Shown here one piece after another: positions 49,153 through 58,655 of a stretch of DNA of 64,000 nucleotides (position 1 is its first letter; every line of letters starts with the position of its first letter). Location: assembly GCF_001941825.1 (NCBI RefSeq), contig NZ_CP019038.1:2108001-2172000 (forward strand). Reading direction: 5' to 3'. The notes under the pieces are model-generated. The model searched no databases. It saw only the letters and a list, made by a program, of their open reading frames with translations, and was not told the DNA's origin. The translations under genes were made by a program, and so were the position numbers. Origin of the DNA: Massilia putida. GTDB lineage: Bacteria > Pseudomonadota > Gammaproteobacteria > Burkholderiales > Burkholderiaceae_D.

Positions 49153-52008
49153 TTATTTGGTGAGGACAAAGCCCTTCAGCTTCGAGAACGCGGTATCCAG
49201 CAGTTCCTTCTGCTGCGCCACGTGCTTGTCGGTGTAGCCGACGGCAGGCGACGCGGAAGCCGGACGGCCGGCGTACGCCAGGCGCTGGCCGGTTTCCATG
49301 CTTTCGAACACGTTGTGCTGGATCTGGAACCACGGACCCTGGTTCTGCGGCTCGTCCTGCGCCCACACCACCTCGGTCACGTTCGGGAACTTCTTCAGTT
49401 CGGCGCCGAATGCCTTGTGCGGGAACGGGTACAGCTGCTCGACGCGGATGATGGCGGTGTCCGTCGTGCCGCGGGTCTTGCGTGCGTTGACCAGGTCGTA
49501 ATACACCTTGCCCGAGCAGGCGATGACGCGCTTGACCTTGTTGGCGTCGATCTTGTCGTCCAGTTCGCCGATGACGGTCTGGAAGCCGCCCTTGGCCAGG
49601 TCGGTCAGCGGCGAGCCGGCGTCCTTGTTACGCAGCAGCGACTTCGGCGTGAAGATGACGAGCGGCTTGCGGAACTGGCGCACCATCTGGCGGCGCAGCA
49701 GGTGGAAGATCTGCGCGGCCGTGGTCGGTTGCACGACCTGCATGTTGTGGTCGGCGGACAGCTGCAGGAAGCGCTCGATGCGGGCCGACGAGTGCTCCGG
49801 ACCCTGGCCTTCGTAGCCGTGCGGCAGCATCATGACGAGGCCCGACGCGCGGCCCCACTTCACTTCGCCCGACGCGATGAACTGGTCGATCACGACCTGC
49901 GCACCGTTCACGAAGTCGCCGAACTGGGCTTCCCAGATCGTCAGCGTGTTCGGCTCGGCGGTCGAGTAGCCGTATTCGAAGCCCAGCACCGCTTCTTCCG
50001 ACAGCACGGAGTCGATGACGGTGAAGTTGGCCTGGTTTTCCGACACGTTCGCCAGCGGCAGGTAGATGCCCTGGTCCCAACGCTCGCGGTTCTGGTCGTG
50101 CAGCACGGCGTGGCGGTGCACGAACGTGCCGCGGCCGGCGTCCTGGCCCGACAGGCGGACGGCGTAGCCCGAGGCCAGCAGCGATGCGTAGGCCAGGTGT
50201 TCGCCCATGCCCCAGTCGAGGTTCATCTCGCCGCGGCCCATGGTGGCGCGGTCGCCCAGGACTTTCTCGACGAGCGAGTGCAGCTTGAAGTTTTCCGGCA
50301 CGGTCGTGATGCGCTGGGCCAGGCGTTTCAGCTCGGTCAGCGGCACGGCGGTGTCGGCGGCGTCCGTCCACTTCTTGTTCAGGAACGGCGCCCAGTCGAC
50401 GGCGTACTTGTTCTTGAAGTCGGTCAGGACCGGGTCGACCGTGTGCTTGCCGGCGTCCATCGCGGCGCGGTATTCGGCCACCAGCTGGTCGCCGCCATCT
50501 GGAGCGATGGTGCCCTGCGCGGCCAGCTTGTCCGCGTACATCTTGCGGGTGCCCGGGTGCTTGGCGATCTTCTTGTACATCAGCGGCTGGGTCAGGGCCG
50601 GGGTGTCCTGCTCGTTGTGGCCCAGCTTGCGGTAGCAGATGATGTCGACGACGACGTCCTTATGGAACTCGGTGCGGTAGTCCATCGCGATCTGCGTGGC
50701 CAGCACGACGGCTTCCGGATCGTCCGCGTTCACGTGCAGGACCGGCGCCTCGATCATCTTGACGACGTCGGTGCAATACAGCGTCGAGCGCGCGTCGCGC
50801 GGGTCGGACGTGGTGAAGCCGATCTGGTTGTTGATGACGAGATGGACCGTGCCGCCCGTGCCGTAGCCGCGGGTCTGCGCCAGGTTCAGCGTCTCCATGA
50901 CGACGCCCTGGCCGGCGAAGGCCGCGTCGCCGTGCACCAGCACCGGGAGCACTTCCTTACCCAGGCGGTCGCCGCGGCGTTCCATGCGGGCCTTGGCCGA
51001 ACCTTCGACGACCGGGTTGACGATTTCCAGGTGCGACGGGTTGAACGCCAGCGACAGGTGGACCGGGCCGCCCGGGGTCGAGATATCGCTCGAGAAGCCC
51101 TGGTGGTATTTCACGTCGCCTGCCGGCAGGTCGTCGGCGTGCTTGCCTTCGAATTCTTCGAACAGCTCGGACGGTGCCTTGCCCAGGGTGTTGACCAGCA
51201 CGTTCAGGCGGCCGCGGTGGGCCATGCCGATGACGACTTCCTGCACGCCGTGCTCGCCGGCGCGGCGGATCACTTCGTCCATCGAGGCGATGAACGATTC
51301 GCCGCCTTCCAGCGAGAAGCGCTTGGCGCCGACGTACTTGGTGTGGAGGTAGCGCTCCAGGCCTTCGGCCGCGGTCAGGCGCTCGAGGATGTGCTTTTTC
51401 TTTTCAGCGGTGAAGCTCGGGGTCGAACGGATCGACTCGAGCTTCTCCTGCAGCCAGCGCTTCTCGGTCGGATCGCTGACGTACATGAATTCTGCGCCGA
51501 TGGAACGGCAATACGTGTCGCGCAACATGTTCAGCAGGTCGCGCAGCGAGGCGGTTTCCTGGCCGAAATAGGTGTTGCTGATATTGAACTTGGTGTCCAG
51601 GTCGGCTTCGGTGAAACCATAGAACGACGGTTCCAGTTCCGGGATCGGCGGGCGTTCCTGGCGCTGCAGCGGGTCGAGGTTGGCCCAGCGCGAGCCGAGG
51701 TAGCGGTAAGCGGCGATCAGCTGCGTCACGGCGACGCGTTTGCGGCCGAGTTCGGCGTCCGGAGACGCGGTCACGGTGCGGATCGGGCCCTGCTTGGCGC
51801 GTTCGGCGAACGAAGCGATCACGGACGAGTGATCCACGTCCGGCTTGGCGGTACCGTCGACAGCGGGCATGTGCTGCATCGCGTCGAAATAAGCGCGCCA
51901 GTTGTCCGGCACGGAGCCCGGATTGTTCAGGTACGCTTCGTACAACTCTTCCACGTACGGCGCATTACCGCCGAACAGGTACGAGTTGGCGTTATATTGT
52001 TGCATCAT
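49153..52008 (-). CDS. sucA: 2-oxoglutarate dehydrogenase E1 component
   Basis: A 951-residue thiamine-diphosphate enzyme that decarboxylates 2-oxoglutarate in the TCA cycle. The N-terminal helix that binds E2 (NSYLFGGNAPYVEELYEAYL), GMAHRGRLNVLVN, the ThDP site GDAAFAGQGVVMETL and HNEQDTPALTQP are canonical. AGGTGAG before the ATG gives a strong start. It is the first gene of sucA-odhB-pspC-like-lpdA; the promoter should lie in the AT-rich bases after 52010. Confidence 0.98.
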   Translation of the reverse strand: MMQQYNANSYLFGGNAPYVEELYEAYLNNPGSVPDNWRAYFDAMQHMPAVDGTAKPDVDHSSVIASFAERAKQGPIRTVTASPDAELGRKRVAVTQLIAAYRYLGSRWANLDPLQRQERPPIPELEPSFYGFTEADLDTKFNISNTYFGQETASLRDLLNMLRDTYCRSIGAEFMYVSDPTEKRWLQEKLESIRSTPSFTAEKKKHILERLTAAEGLERYLHTKYVGAKRFSLEGGESFIASMDEVIRRAGEHGVQEVVIGMAHRGRLNVLVNTLGKAPSELFEEFEGKHADDLPAGDVKYHQGFSSDISTPGGPVHLSLAFNPSHLEIVNPVVEGSAKARMERRGDRLGKEVLPVLVHGDAAFAGQGVVMETLNLAQTRGYGTGGTVHLVINNQIGFTTSDPRDARSTLYCTDVVKMIEAPVLHVNADDPEAVVLATQIAMDYRTEFHKDVVVDIICYRKLGHNEQDTPALTQPLMYKKIAKHPGTRKMYADKLAAQGTIAPDGGDQLVAEYRAAMDAGKHTVDPVLTDFKNKYAVDWAPFLNKKWTDAADTAVPLTELKRLAQRITTVPENFKLHSLVEKVLGDRATMGRGEMNLDWGMGEHLAYASLLASGYAVRLSGQDAGRGTFVHRHAVLHDQNRERWDQGIYLPLANVSENQANFTVIDSVLSEEAVLGFEYGYSTAEPNTLTIWEAQFGDFVNGAQVVIDQFIASGEVKWGRASGLVMMLPHGYEGQGPEHSSARIERFLQLSADHNMQVVQPTTAAQIFHLLRRQMVRQFRKPLVIFTPKSLLRNKDAGSPLTDLAKGGFQTVIGELDDKIDANKVKRVIACSGKVYYDLVNARKTRGTTDTAIIRVEQLYPFPHKAFGAELKKFPNVTEVVWAQDEPQNQGPWFQIQHNVFESMETGQRLAYAGRPASASPAVGYTDKHVAQQKELLDTAFSKLKGFVLTK

Positions 52009-52625
52009 TCTTGCTCACCTTTCTTCGCGTTTCGCGAGTTTAGGGCGGGTTAATCTAACCTTCCGCGACACGGCCTGACCGGTTAGCGGATCGCACTTAC
52101 TACATATCAAGTTGTGGGGGAAGGACTTTGCAGGCAAATCAATGCGGACGACCTGCCCAATTGCGCACGGTATTGTAACGCAAGGATTGCAACCCGGCGG
52201 GCTCCACATCGACATTTTATTCATGACAAAATTACTTTTTTCATCTTGTCAACAAGATCATTAACGGATCGGCTGACCATCTGAATAGTAATCGTTATCG
52301 TTTACACATGGACCCGACCGGTTCCGTCCCTCCCCTTGGCACCGCCCGCCGCGCCGTTTTCCTGCACCGGTTGCACCCGGTGCCTGATGCCATGCGGGTG
52401 TTCGCCGCCACCGGCTTCCCCTTGCAGCACGCGTCGCCGATCGAGGCGACGCCCGCCGTCACACGCCGGAAGGCTGTGTTGCCGCCCGCATTGCGCGCGC
52501 AGATCGAAGCCATCCCCGGCGAGCGCGCGCTGGAGGGACCGGCAAGCGACGGGCGCTGCCGGCGCGACGTCTACGCGTCACGCCAACGCGGCGCGTATTT
52601 CACGCGCGGGCACAAAGTGCCCACC
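52009..52625. other. Long intergenic region
   Basis: These 617 bases hold the sucA upstream region (AT-rich, about 52090-52305), a Fur-like site at 52283-52299, and a GC-rich part (52308-52570) with weak open frames on both strands but no protein I recognise. Family 2 locus 7 closes it at the esterase stop. Neither frame has a good start site, so I call no gene. Confidence 0.5.
52283..52299 (+). promoter_or_regulatory. Candidate Fur-box-like site
   Basis: GAATAGTAATCGTTATC matches 13 of 19 positions of the classical Fur consensus when extended two bases left. It lies about 275 bases upstream of sucA and just before an unconvincing plus-strand frame. Confidence 0.35.
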
Positions 52626-52632
52626 CTAGCGG
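52573..52632. repeat. Dispersed repeat family 2, locus 7
   Basis: CACGCGCGGGCACAAAGTGC then CCACCCTAG at 52601-52628, preceded by a degenerate ACGCGTCACGCC half. Read on the minus strand, its first bases TAGGGTGGG supply the stop codon of the esterase gene. Confidence 0.8.
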
Positions 52633-54056
52633 CCCGCGACGGTCGTCGCGTCGATGTCGGGTCCCCACGGATCGCGCTGGGCGACCGGCCTGCCGCTCGC
52701 TGCGAAATCCATGATCACGTCCTCGTCGCCGGCATAGCGCGGCCACGCCGGCAGCTTGCGGCCGTTCGGGTCGCCCTTCTTCGCGAAGTTCACGAGATAG
52801 GCGCTCATCGCGCGGCCCATCGCGACGTCCTTCTTCGTGACCGCCGCGCCGTACTTGACGTCCACCGTGTCGAAGAAATACGGAATGTCGCTCGCGTGCT
52901 GCGCGCCCGGCTTGCCGATGGTGTCCGCCACGTACGAGAAGCGGTATGCGTACACGGGCACGCCCTGCGCGGCGAGGCGTCCCGCCAGGCCGCGCGCACC
53001 GGCGACCATGAAACCGGTCTTGCCGCCGATGTCCGCGCTCGTCGCGCCGATCATCACGGGCACCTTGGCAAAGCGGCCGGACGCGAACGCGGCCCCCGTC
53101 TCGACGGCCACCTTGCCGTCCGCGAACGGCCCGGCATACGTGGACGGATTCTGCGGCGCACGGTTGGCCAGGTTCATGCCGTCGACGACCTGCTCCGCCG
53201 GCAGCGCGCGCAGTTTCGCCAGCGCCTGCGGATCGTCGGCCGCGATACCCTTCGCCGCCGCGAAGTTCACGCCGACCTGTTCGACGCTTGCCAGACCCGG
53301 ATCGGCCGTCGTGCCGTCGCCGCCGGACAGCACGACGGCCTTCGCGAACAGGCCTTGCGCCATGGGTGACGTCAGCAGCGCATTGACGGACATGCCGCCC
53401 GCCGATTCGCCCATGATCGTCACGTTGGACGCATCCCCGCCGAACGCCGCCACGTTGCGCTTGACCCACTGCAGGGCCGCCAGCTGGTCCATGTAACCGT
53501 AGTTGCCGAGCGCTTCGCCGTGCGCCTGCTGCGTCAGCTGCGGATGGGCGAAGAAGCCGAAGCGGCCCAGCCGGTAATTGAAACTGACGAGGACGACGCC
53601 CTGCTTCGCCAGCGCGGCGCCGGCATACGTCGGCGGCGACGAACCGCCGTTGACGAAGCCGCCGCCGTAGATCCACACGATCACCGGCAGTTTGCCGGAT
53701 GCCCTGGCTTTCGCCGGACGCCACACATTCACATACAGGCAATCCTCGGACGGCGGCGTGCCCAGCGGCGCGGCGTCGCTGGGGAAAGGCAGTTGCATGC
53801 AGTCGCTGCCGTAGGCCGTGGCCTCGCGGACGCCGGACCAGGCGGCGGCCGGCTGCGGCGCGCGCCAGCGCAGGTCGCCGACGGGCGGGGCCGCAAACGG
53901 TATGCCCTTCCAGCTGGCCACGCCTTTCTCGACGGCGCCCCGGACCTTGCCCGTGTCGACGGTGGCGACGGGACCGCTGGCACCTTGCGCGGCGCCGGAA
54001 GACACGAGGAAGGTTAGCGCTACCATCAACAGGGATTGCAGGGGCGGACGTGGCAT
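52626..54056 (-). CDS. Type B carboxylesterase, secreted
   Basis: A 476-residue alpha/beta-hydrolase. A signal peptide (MPRPPLQSLLMVALTFLVSSGAAQG) comes first. The oxyanion region is IYGGGFVNGGSS, the nucleophile elbow is GESAGGMS (Ser near 210), and the catalytic His is in GAQHASDIPYFFD. SEDCLYVNVWRP is the family signature. The substrate (ester or carbamate) is not readable. The TAG stop is contributed by a family 2 repeat. Confidence 0.92.
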   Translation of the reverse strand: MPRPPLQSLLMVALTFLVSSGAAQGASGPVATVDTGKVRGAVEKGVASWKGIPFAAPPVGDLRWRAPQPAAAWSGVREATAYGSDCMQLPFPSDAAPLGTPPSEDCLYVNVWRPAKARASGKLPVIVWIYGGGFVNGGSSPPTYAGAALAKQGVVLVSFNYRLGRFGFFAHPQLTQQAHGEALGNYGYMDQLAALQWVKRNVAAFGGDASNVTIMGESAGGMSVNALLTSPMAQGLFAKAVVLSGGDGTTADPGLASVEQVGVNFAAAKGIAADDPQALAKLRALPAEQVVDGMNLANRAPQNPSTYAGPFADGKVAVETGAAFASGRFAKVPVMIGATSADIGGKTGFMVAGARGLAGRLAAQGVPVYAYRFSYVADTIGKPGAQHASDIPYFFDTVDVKYGAAVTKKDVAMGRAMSAYLVNFAKKGDPNGRKLPAWPRYAGDEDVIMDFAASGRPVAQRDPWGPDIDATTVAGR

Positions 54057-54201
54057 GGTGTCTCCTTTTTTCGAATGAATGGTTGCCGGATCAACATCCG
54101 ATGCTAATGACGACCTGGAAACCCGTCAATTAAAACCTCGCACCGCCCTGTACGTACCCCACAACAAATAATCGAATTCAACAAAATTCCCTCGCATTCT
54201 C

Positions 54202-55995
54202 ATGAGAAAAATGATTAAATCATCGAATGAGTTGCCAGATGGCAATAATACAAACATCATGACGCCACTCCGAGAAGCCATGCATATGACCGCCGCTGCC
54301 CCCGTCACGTCCCGGGACGAACTCGCCCATGCCGCGCTGGACGCCATCAACCGCGCCCAGGCCGTGATCGAATTCGGTCTGGACGGCCGCATCCTGCACG
54401 CCAACCAGAACTTCCTCGACACGCTCGGCTATGAACTGCACGAAGTCGTCGGCCAGCCGCACGCCCTGTTCTGCGAACCGGACTATGTACGCTCGCAGGC
54501 CTACCGCGACTTCTGGAAGCACCTGGCCAGGGGCGAATACCACGCGGGCGAATTCAAGCGCGTGGCCCGCGACGGCAGCCCGGTGTGGATCCAGGCCACG
54601 TACAACCCGATCTTCGGCGCCGACGGCAAGCCGACGAAGGTCGTGAAGTTCGCCACCGACATCACGGCGGCCAAGCTGCGCAACCTCGACTTCGAAGGCA
54701 AGATGGCCGCGATCGACCGCACCCAGGCCGTCATCGAATTCGACCTGCAGGGCAACGTGCTGCACGCGAACGCCAACTTCCTCGCCGTGACGGGCTACAC
54801 GCTCGAGGAAGTACGCGGCCGCCACCACCGCATGTTCTGCCTGCCGGAACACGCCAGCTCGGCCGAGTACCTGGCGTTCTGGGAACGGCTCGGACGCGGC
54901 CAGGCCGACACCGGCGAATACCGGCGCGTGACGAAGGACGGCCGGACCGTGTGGATCCTCGCGTCGTACAATCCGATCCTCGGCGCCGACGGCAAGCCGG
55001 TCAAGATCGTCAAGTTCGCCACCGACATCACGGCGCGCAAGCGCCACGCCGCGGAAACGCGCGGCCAGCTGGACGCCATCGGCCGCTCCCAGGCCGTGAT
55101 CGAATTCGACCTGCACGGCAACGTGCTGGCCGCGAACGACAACTTCCTGCGCACGCTGGGCTACCTCGAGGACGAGGTGATCGGCCGCCACCACAGCATG
55201 TTCTGCGACGAGGCACTCATCAAGAGCAGCGCGTACCGCAACTTCTGGGCCGACCTGGCCCGCGGCCAGTTCCAGTCCGGCCGCTTCCGCCGCCGCGGCA
55301 AGCACGGCGCGGACATCTGGATCCAGGCCACGTACAACCCGATCCTGGACGCCGACGGCAAGCCGTACAAGGTCATCAAGTTCGCGATGGACGTGACGGA
55401 CCAGGTGCACCGCGAAGAACAGCTCGGCGCCAAGATCCACGCCATGTCCGGCGTGCTGACCGACCTGTCGCAATCGATCACCTCCATCGCCCAGGGCTCG
55501 CAGCAATCGGCCGGCCTGGCGGTGCAGACGCGCGACCAGGCGGCCGAGGGCAGCACCTTGCTGGCGCGTTCGAAGGACGCGATCCTCGCGATCCAGAAAT
55601 CGTCCGACGACGTGCAGGAGATCATCGACACGATCAGCGACATCGCCAGCCAGACGCACCTCCTCGCGTTCAACGCGGCGATCGAGGCGGCGCGCGCGGG
55701 CGAACACGGCATGGGGTTTTCCGTCGTCGCCAACGAGGTGCGCAAGCTGGCGGAAAAGTCCGCGCTGGCCGCGCGCGAGATCGCGAAGCTGATCAACGAG
55801 ACCGCGAACCGCGTGGGTGAAGGCACGCGCCTCGCGGGCGACGTGGAGGACGCGTTCGGCCGCATCGTGCGCTCGGTCGCGGCGACGAGCGAATCCATCG
55901 CCGGCATCCACGCTTCGACGAGCGCGCAGGCCAACGCCACGCGCGACGCGTCGGCCCTGCTGGCCGAGCTGGAACGCGTGGCCACGGAGCACTGA
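54202..55995 (+). CDS. Soluble chemoreceptor with three tandem PAS domains
   Basis: A methyl-accepting chemotaxis protein of up to 597 residues with no TM helix. Three PAS domains of the Aer/BdlA type (about 45-160, 165-280 and 285-400) share the pattern QAVIEFxLxGxxLxANxNFL. The second PAS-C ends ATDITARK, like the first. The signalling domain (about 405-597) holds the hairpin tip [21 protein letters not shown]. Such proteins often sense redox or energy state through bound cofactors; this is inferred. The start is uncertain: ATGs at 54202, 54211, 54259 and 54280 are all in front of PAS1. It is directly followed by a triple CheW gene. Confidence 0.9.
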   Translation: MRKMIKSSNELPDGNNTNIMTPLREAMHMTAAAPVTSRDELAHAALDAINRAQAVIEFGLDGRILHANQNFLDTLGYELHEVVGQPHALFCEPDYVRSQAYRDFWKHLARGEYHAGEFKRVARDGSPVWIQATYNPIFGADGKPTKVVKFATDITAAKLRNLDFEGKMAAIDRTQAVIEFDLQGNVLHANANFLAVTGYTLEEVRGRHHRMFCLPEHASSAEYLAFWERLGRGQADTGEYRRVTKDGRTVWILASYNPILGADGKPVKIVKFATDITARKRHAAETRGQLDAIGRSQAVIEFDLHGNVLAANDNFLRTLGYLEDEVIGRHHSMFCDEALIKSSAYRNFWADLARGQFQSGRFRRRGKHGADIWIQATYNPILDADGKPYKVIKFAMDVTDQVHREEQLGAKIHAMSGVLTDLSQSITSIAQGSQQSAGLAVQTRDQAAEGSTLLARSKDAILAIQKSSDDVQEIIDTISDIASQTHLLAFNAAIEAARAGEHGMGFSVVANEVRKLAEKSALAAREIAKLINETANRVGEGTRLAGDVEDAFGRIVRSVAATSESIAGIHASTSAQANATRDASALLAELERVATEH

Positions 55996-55996
55996 C

Positions 55997-57247
55997 ATGC
56001 GGCTGGCCGAAGTGCGCATCGACGCCGTCGACGTCGGCATCGCCGCGCAAGCCGTCGTGCAGGCGTTGCCGCTGCCGCAGACGCTGGCCGCCCCGCCGCG
56101 CCGCGCGGGCGCCCTGGCCGGCGTGGTGGAGCACGGCGGCGTGCCGGTGCCCGTCGTCGACCTCGCGCGCTGGGTCGGCACGGGCGCGCGGCAGGACGGG
56201 CGAGAAACGCGCATCCTCGTCCTGCGCGACGGCGACCGCACGCTGGGCCTGCGCGTCTCGGCCGTCAGCGGCCTCGTCGACGTGGCGCCGGAGGGCATCA
56301 CCCGCCTGCATCACGACGACGATGCGGACGAAGTGTTCCACAGCGTGGCGCGTTCGCCGGAGACGGGGCGCGTCCTCAGCGTGCTCGACGTCGGCAGGCT
56401 CGCCACGCTGGCCTGCGCGTGGAGCGGCCCCGCTGCGTCGGCGCCGGCCACCGAACCGCCGCCGGCCGCGCGCGACACGCGCACGTACGCCCTGCTCGAC
56501 GCGGGCACGGTGCGCCTCGGCGTACCGGCCGGCGCGCTCGCGGAAGTCATTCCCATGCCGGCGCGCATCCCGATCGGCGACGGCGCGTGGTGCACGTGGC
56601 ACGGCCGGCACCTGGCGATCGTGCCGCCGGCCGCGCTCGATCCCGGCCTCACGGCCGAACAATGCAACCTGCTCGCCGTGCTGGAACGCGACGGCCTCGC
56701 GCTCGGCGTGCCCGTGCGCGCAACCTTGCGCCTGGCGGATTTCATGCCGGCCGTGACGGTCTACGACGACGACGGCGCCGAGGTCCGGCTGGTCGACGTG
56801 GCGGCGCTGTTCGCGGCCCGTCCCGAGGCAGCGCTGTCCCGGCACGCGCACGGCGCCGCCCCCGCGACGGGCGGCGCGGACGCCGGCCGGCCCAACGACG
56901 CCGCGTACGTCGTGTTCGAAGCGGACGACCTCGTCGCCACGCCCCTGGCCGGGCTGGAATGCGTGCTGCCGCTCGCGGGCGCGCCTGGCGCGACGATGCG
57001 CTGGGGCGACCGCGCGCTGCCCGTCGTCGACCTGCGCCGTCCCGGACACGCGCCGGCGGACGACGGCCAGGTGCTCGTCGCGCGCGCCGGCGTGCACCGC
57101 GTCGCCTGCGTGGTCGCGCGCGTGCACCTCATCATCCCGGCGGGCGGCGGACGGATGTACCGCCTGGGCGCGGGCGCGTTCATCATGACGGGCGACGGCC
57201 GCGCGCGCGCCAGCTATCGCACGGTCGACCTGGGCACATACTGCTAG
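55997..57247 (+). CDS. Triple CheW-like domain protein
   Basis: A 416-residue protein made of three CheW-like SH3-type domains (about 1-140, 155-285 and 305-416). Examples are LAGVVEHGGVPVPVVDLARWVG in the first, YALLDAGTVRLGVPAGALAEVIP in the second and MRWGDRALPVVDLRRPG in the third. CheW links receptors to CheA in signalling arrays. It begins one base after the receptor stop, so it almost surely serves that receptor. No cheA, cheB or cheR lies in the window. The original long open frame began upstream, but the ATG at 55997 fits the domain edge. Confidence 0.85.
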   Translation: MRLAEVRIDAVDVGIAAQAVVQALPLPQTLAAPPRRAGALAGVVEHGGVPVPVVDLARWVGTGARQDGRETRILVLRDGDRTLGLRVSAVSGLVDVAPEGITRLHHDDDADEVFHSVARSPETGRVLSVLDVGRLATLACAWSGPAASAPATEPPPAARDTRTYALLDAGTVRLGVPAGALAEVIPMPARIPIGDGAWCTWHGRHLAIVPPAALDPGLTAEQCNLLAVLERDGLALGVPVRATLRLADFMPAVTVYDDDGAEVRLVDVAALFAARPEAALSRHAHGAAPATGGADAGRPNDAAYVVFEADDLVATPLAGLECVLPLAGAPGATMRWGDRALPVVDLRRPGHAPADDGQVLVARAGVHRVACVVARVHLIIPAGGGRMYRLGAGAFIMTGDGRARASYRTVDLGTYC

Positions 57248-57317
57248 CACAAGTATGAGTTGCGCCGGCCAGGGGCCGGTGCGAGCATCGCGGTCCAACC
57301 TCATCACTGGAGATGCC

Positions 57318-58523
57318 ATGACCGCACGCGCGCTCGCCACCCTGCTCCTCTATGCTCTGCTCACGACCACCTCCACCGCAGCGAACCAGGGCTGGCGCAC
57401 CGGCTGGTCGTCCGCGCCCGATTCCGACGGCCCCGCCCTGCCCGCGCAGACGCTGCGCCAGGTCGTGCGCACGAGCGCGGGCGGCACGCGCGTGCGCATC
57501 CGCCTGTCGAACCTGTTCGGCAAGGCGCCGCTGACGGTGGGCGCGGCCCGCGTCGGCCTGTCCGCCGGCGGCGCGCACGTCGCGCCCGGCAGCGACCGCG
57601 CCCTGCTGTTCGGCGGCCGGACCGCGGTCACGATCGCGGCAGGCAGCAGCGCGTTGTCCGATCCCGTCGACCTCGCCGTCGGCGCGCGCCAGCAGCTCGC
57701 CGTCAGCCTGTACCTGCCCGCGCAGGTCGACGTGTCGACGGTCCACGGCTTCGCGCTGCAGACGGCATACCTGAATGCACCGGGCGATGCGACACGGTCC
57801 GCCGACTTTCCCTCCACCGCCACGGACGACAGCCGCTACTTCATCAGCGACGTCGAGGTGATGGGCACGGACGCGGGACGCACGCTGGCCATCGTCGGCG
57901 ACTCGATCGCGGACGGCGTCGGCGCCGGGACCGGCCACGACGCGCGCTGGCCGGACGCGCTGGCCGCGCGCCTGCAGGGCGATCCGCTGCTCGCCACGAT
58001 CGGCATCGCGAACGGCGGCATCGCCGGCAACCGGGTGCTGAACGACGGTGCCGGCATCTTCGTCGGCCCGAGCGCGCTTTCCCGCTTCGGGCGCGACGCG
58101 CTGGACAAGCCCGGCGTGCGCTGGATCCTCGTGCACGAAGGCGTGAACGACATCACGGCCACGCAGATGCTGGCCGAGCCCGCGCAGCACGTGACCGTCG
58201 AACAGATCGAAGCCGGCTTGCGCACGCTGGCGGAGCGCGCGCATGCCCGCGGCATCCGCATCTGGGCCGGCACCCTGATGCCGCTGGCCGGCACCAAGCC
58301 TTTTTATTCCGAGGCCGCCGAGCGCCAGCGCCAGGCCGTGAACGCATGGATCCGCACGGCCGGCGTGTTCGACTCCGTCATCGACTTCGACGCCGCCCTG
58401 CGCGACCCGCTCGAGCCCACGCGCCTGAACCCGGCCTACGACAGCGGCGACCACCTGCACCCGAACGAGGCGGGCTATCGCCTGATGGCGCAACAGATCG
58501 ATCTCCGCCTGCTGAATCGTTAA
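57318..58523 (+). CDS. Secreted SGNH/GDSL-type hydrolase
   Basis: A 401-residue esterase-like protein. The signal peptide is MTARALATLLLYALLTTTSTAA. Block I is AIVGDSIADGVGAG (Ser nucleophile near 197), block II GIANGGIAGNRVL, block III HEGVNDI and block V SGDHLHPNEAGY with the Asp-His pair. The ~170 residues before block I form a beta domain, as in acetyl-esterases on polysaccharides. GGAG six bases before the ATG fixes the start. The substrate is unknown. Confidence 0.9.
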   Translation: MTARALATLLLYALLTTTSTAANQGWRTGWSSAPDSDGPALPAQTLRQVVRTSAGGTRVRIRLSNLFGKAPLTVGAARVGLSAGGAHVAPGSDRALLFGGRTAVTIAAGSSALSDPVDLAVGARQQLAVSLYLPAQVDVSTVHGFALQTAYLNAPGDATRSADFPSTATDDSRYFISDVEVMGTDAGRTLAIVGDSIADGVGAGTGHDARWPDALAARLQGDPLLATIGIANGGIAGNRVLNDGAGIFVGPSALSRFGRDALDKPGVRWILVHEGVNDITATQMLAEPAQHVTVEQIEAGLRTLAERAHARGIRIWAGTLMPLAGTKPFYSEAAERQRQAVNAWIRTAGVFDSVIDFDAALRDPLEPTRLNPAYDSGDHLHPNEAGYRLMAQQIDLRLLNR

Positions 58524-58655
58524 GAAACGGAGCCGTGTCGTTCACACAACAGAAATAGAACGGTCGTGCGAAATGGTGTATGCTTCGGCACCCGCCCACC
58601 CGGTCAGTCCTGGTCCGGGAGCGGGATGACGAATCATTACTTGGAGTGAGACCGA

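Noticed and set aside
49099..52053. Plus-strand open frame of 984 codons antisense to sucA
   Set aside because: sucA is unmistakable. The antisense frame is a product of strong third-position GC bias.
52295..52513. Possible 72-residue minus-strand protein with several cysteines (RNAGGNTAFRR, GDACCKGKP)
   Set aside because: No Shine-Dalgarno, no family, and a competing plus-strand frame over the same bases. Not enough to call a gene.
54330..55420. Assembly duplication of a PAS-coding segment
   Set aside because: The three PAS units are alike in motif but diverged in DNA and protein, as in natural tandem PAS receptors.
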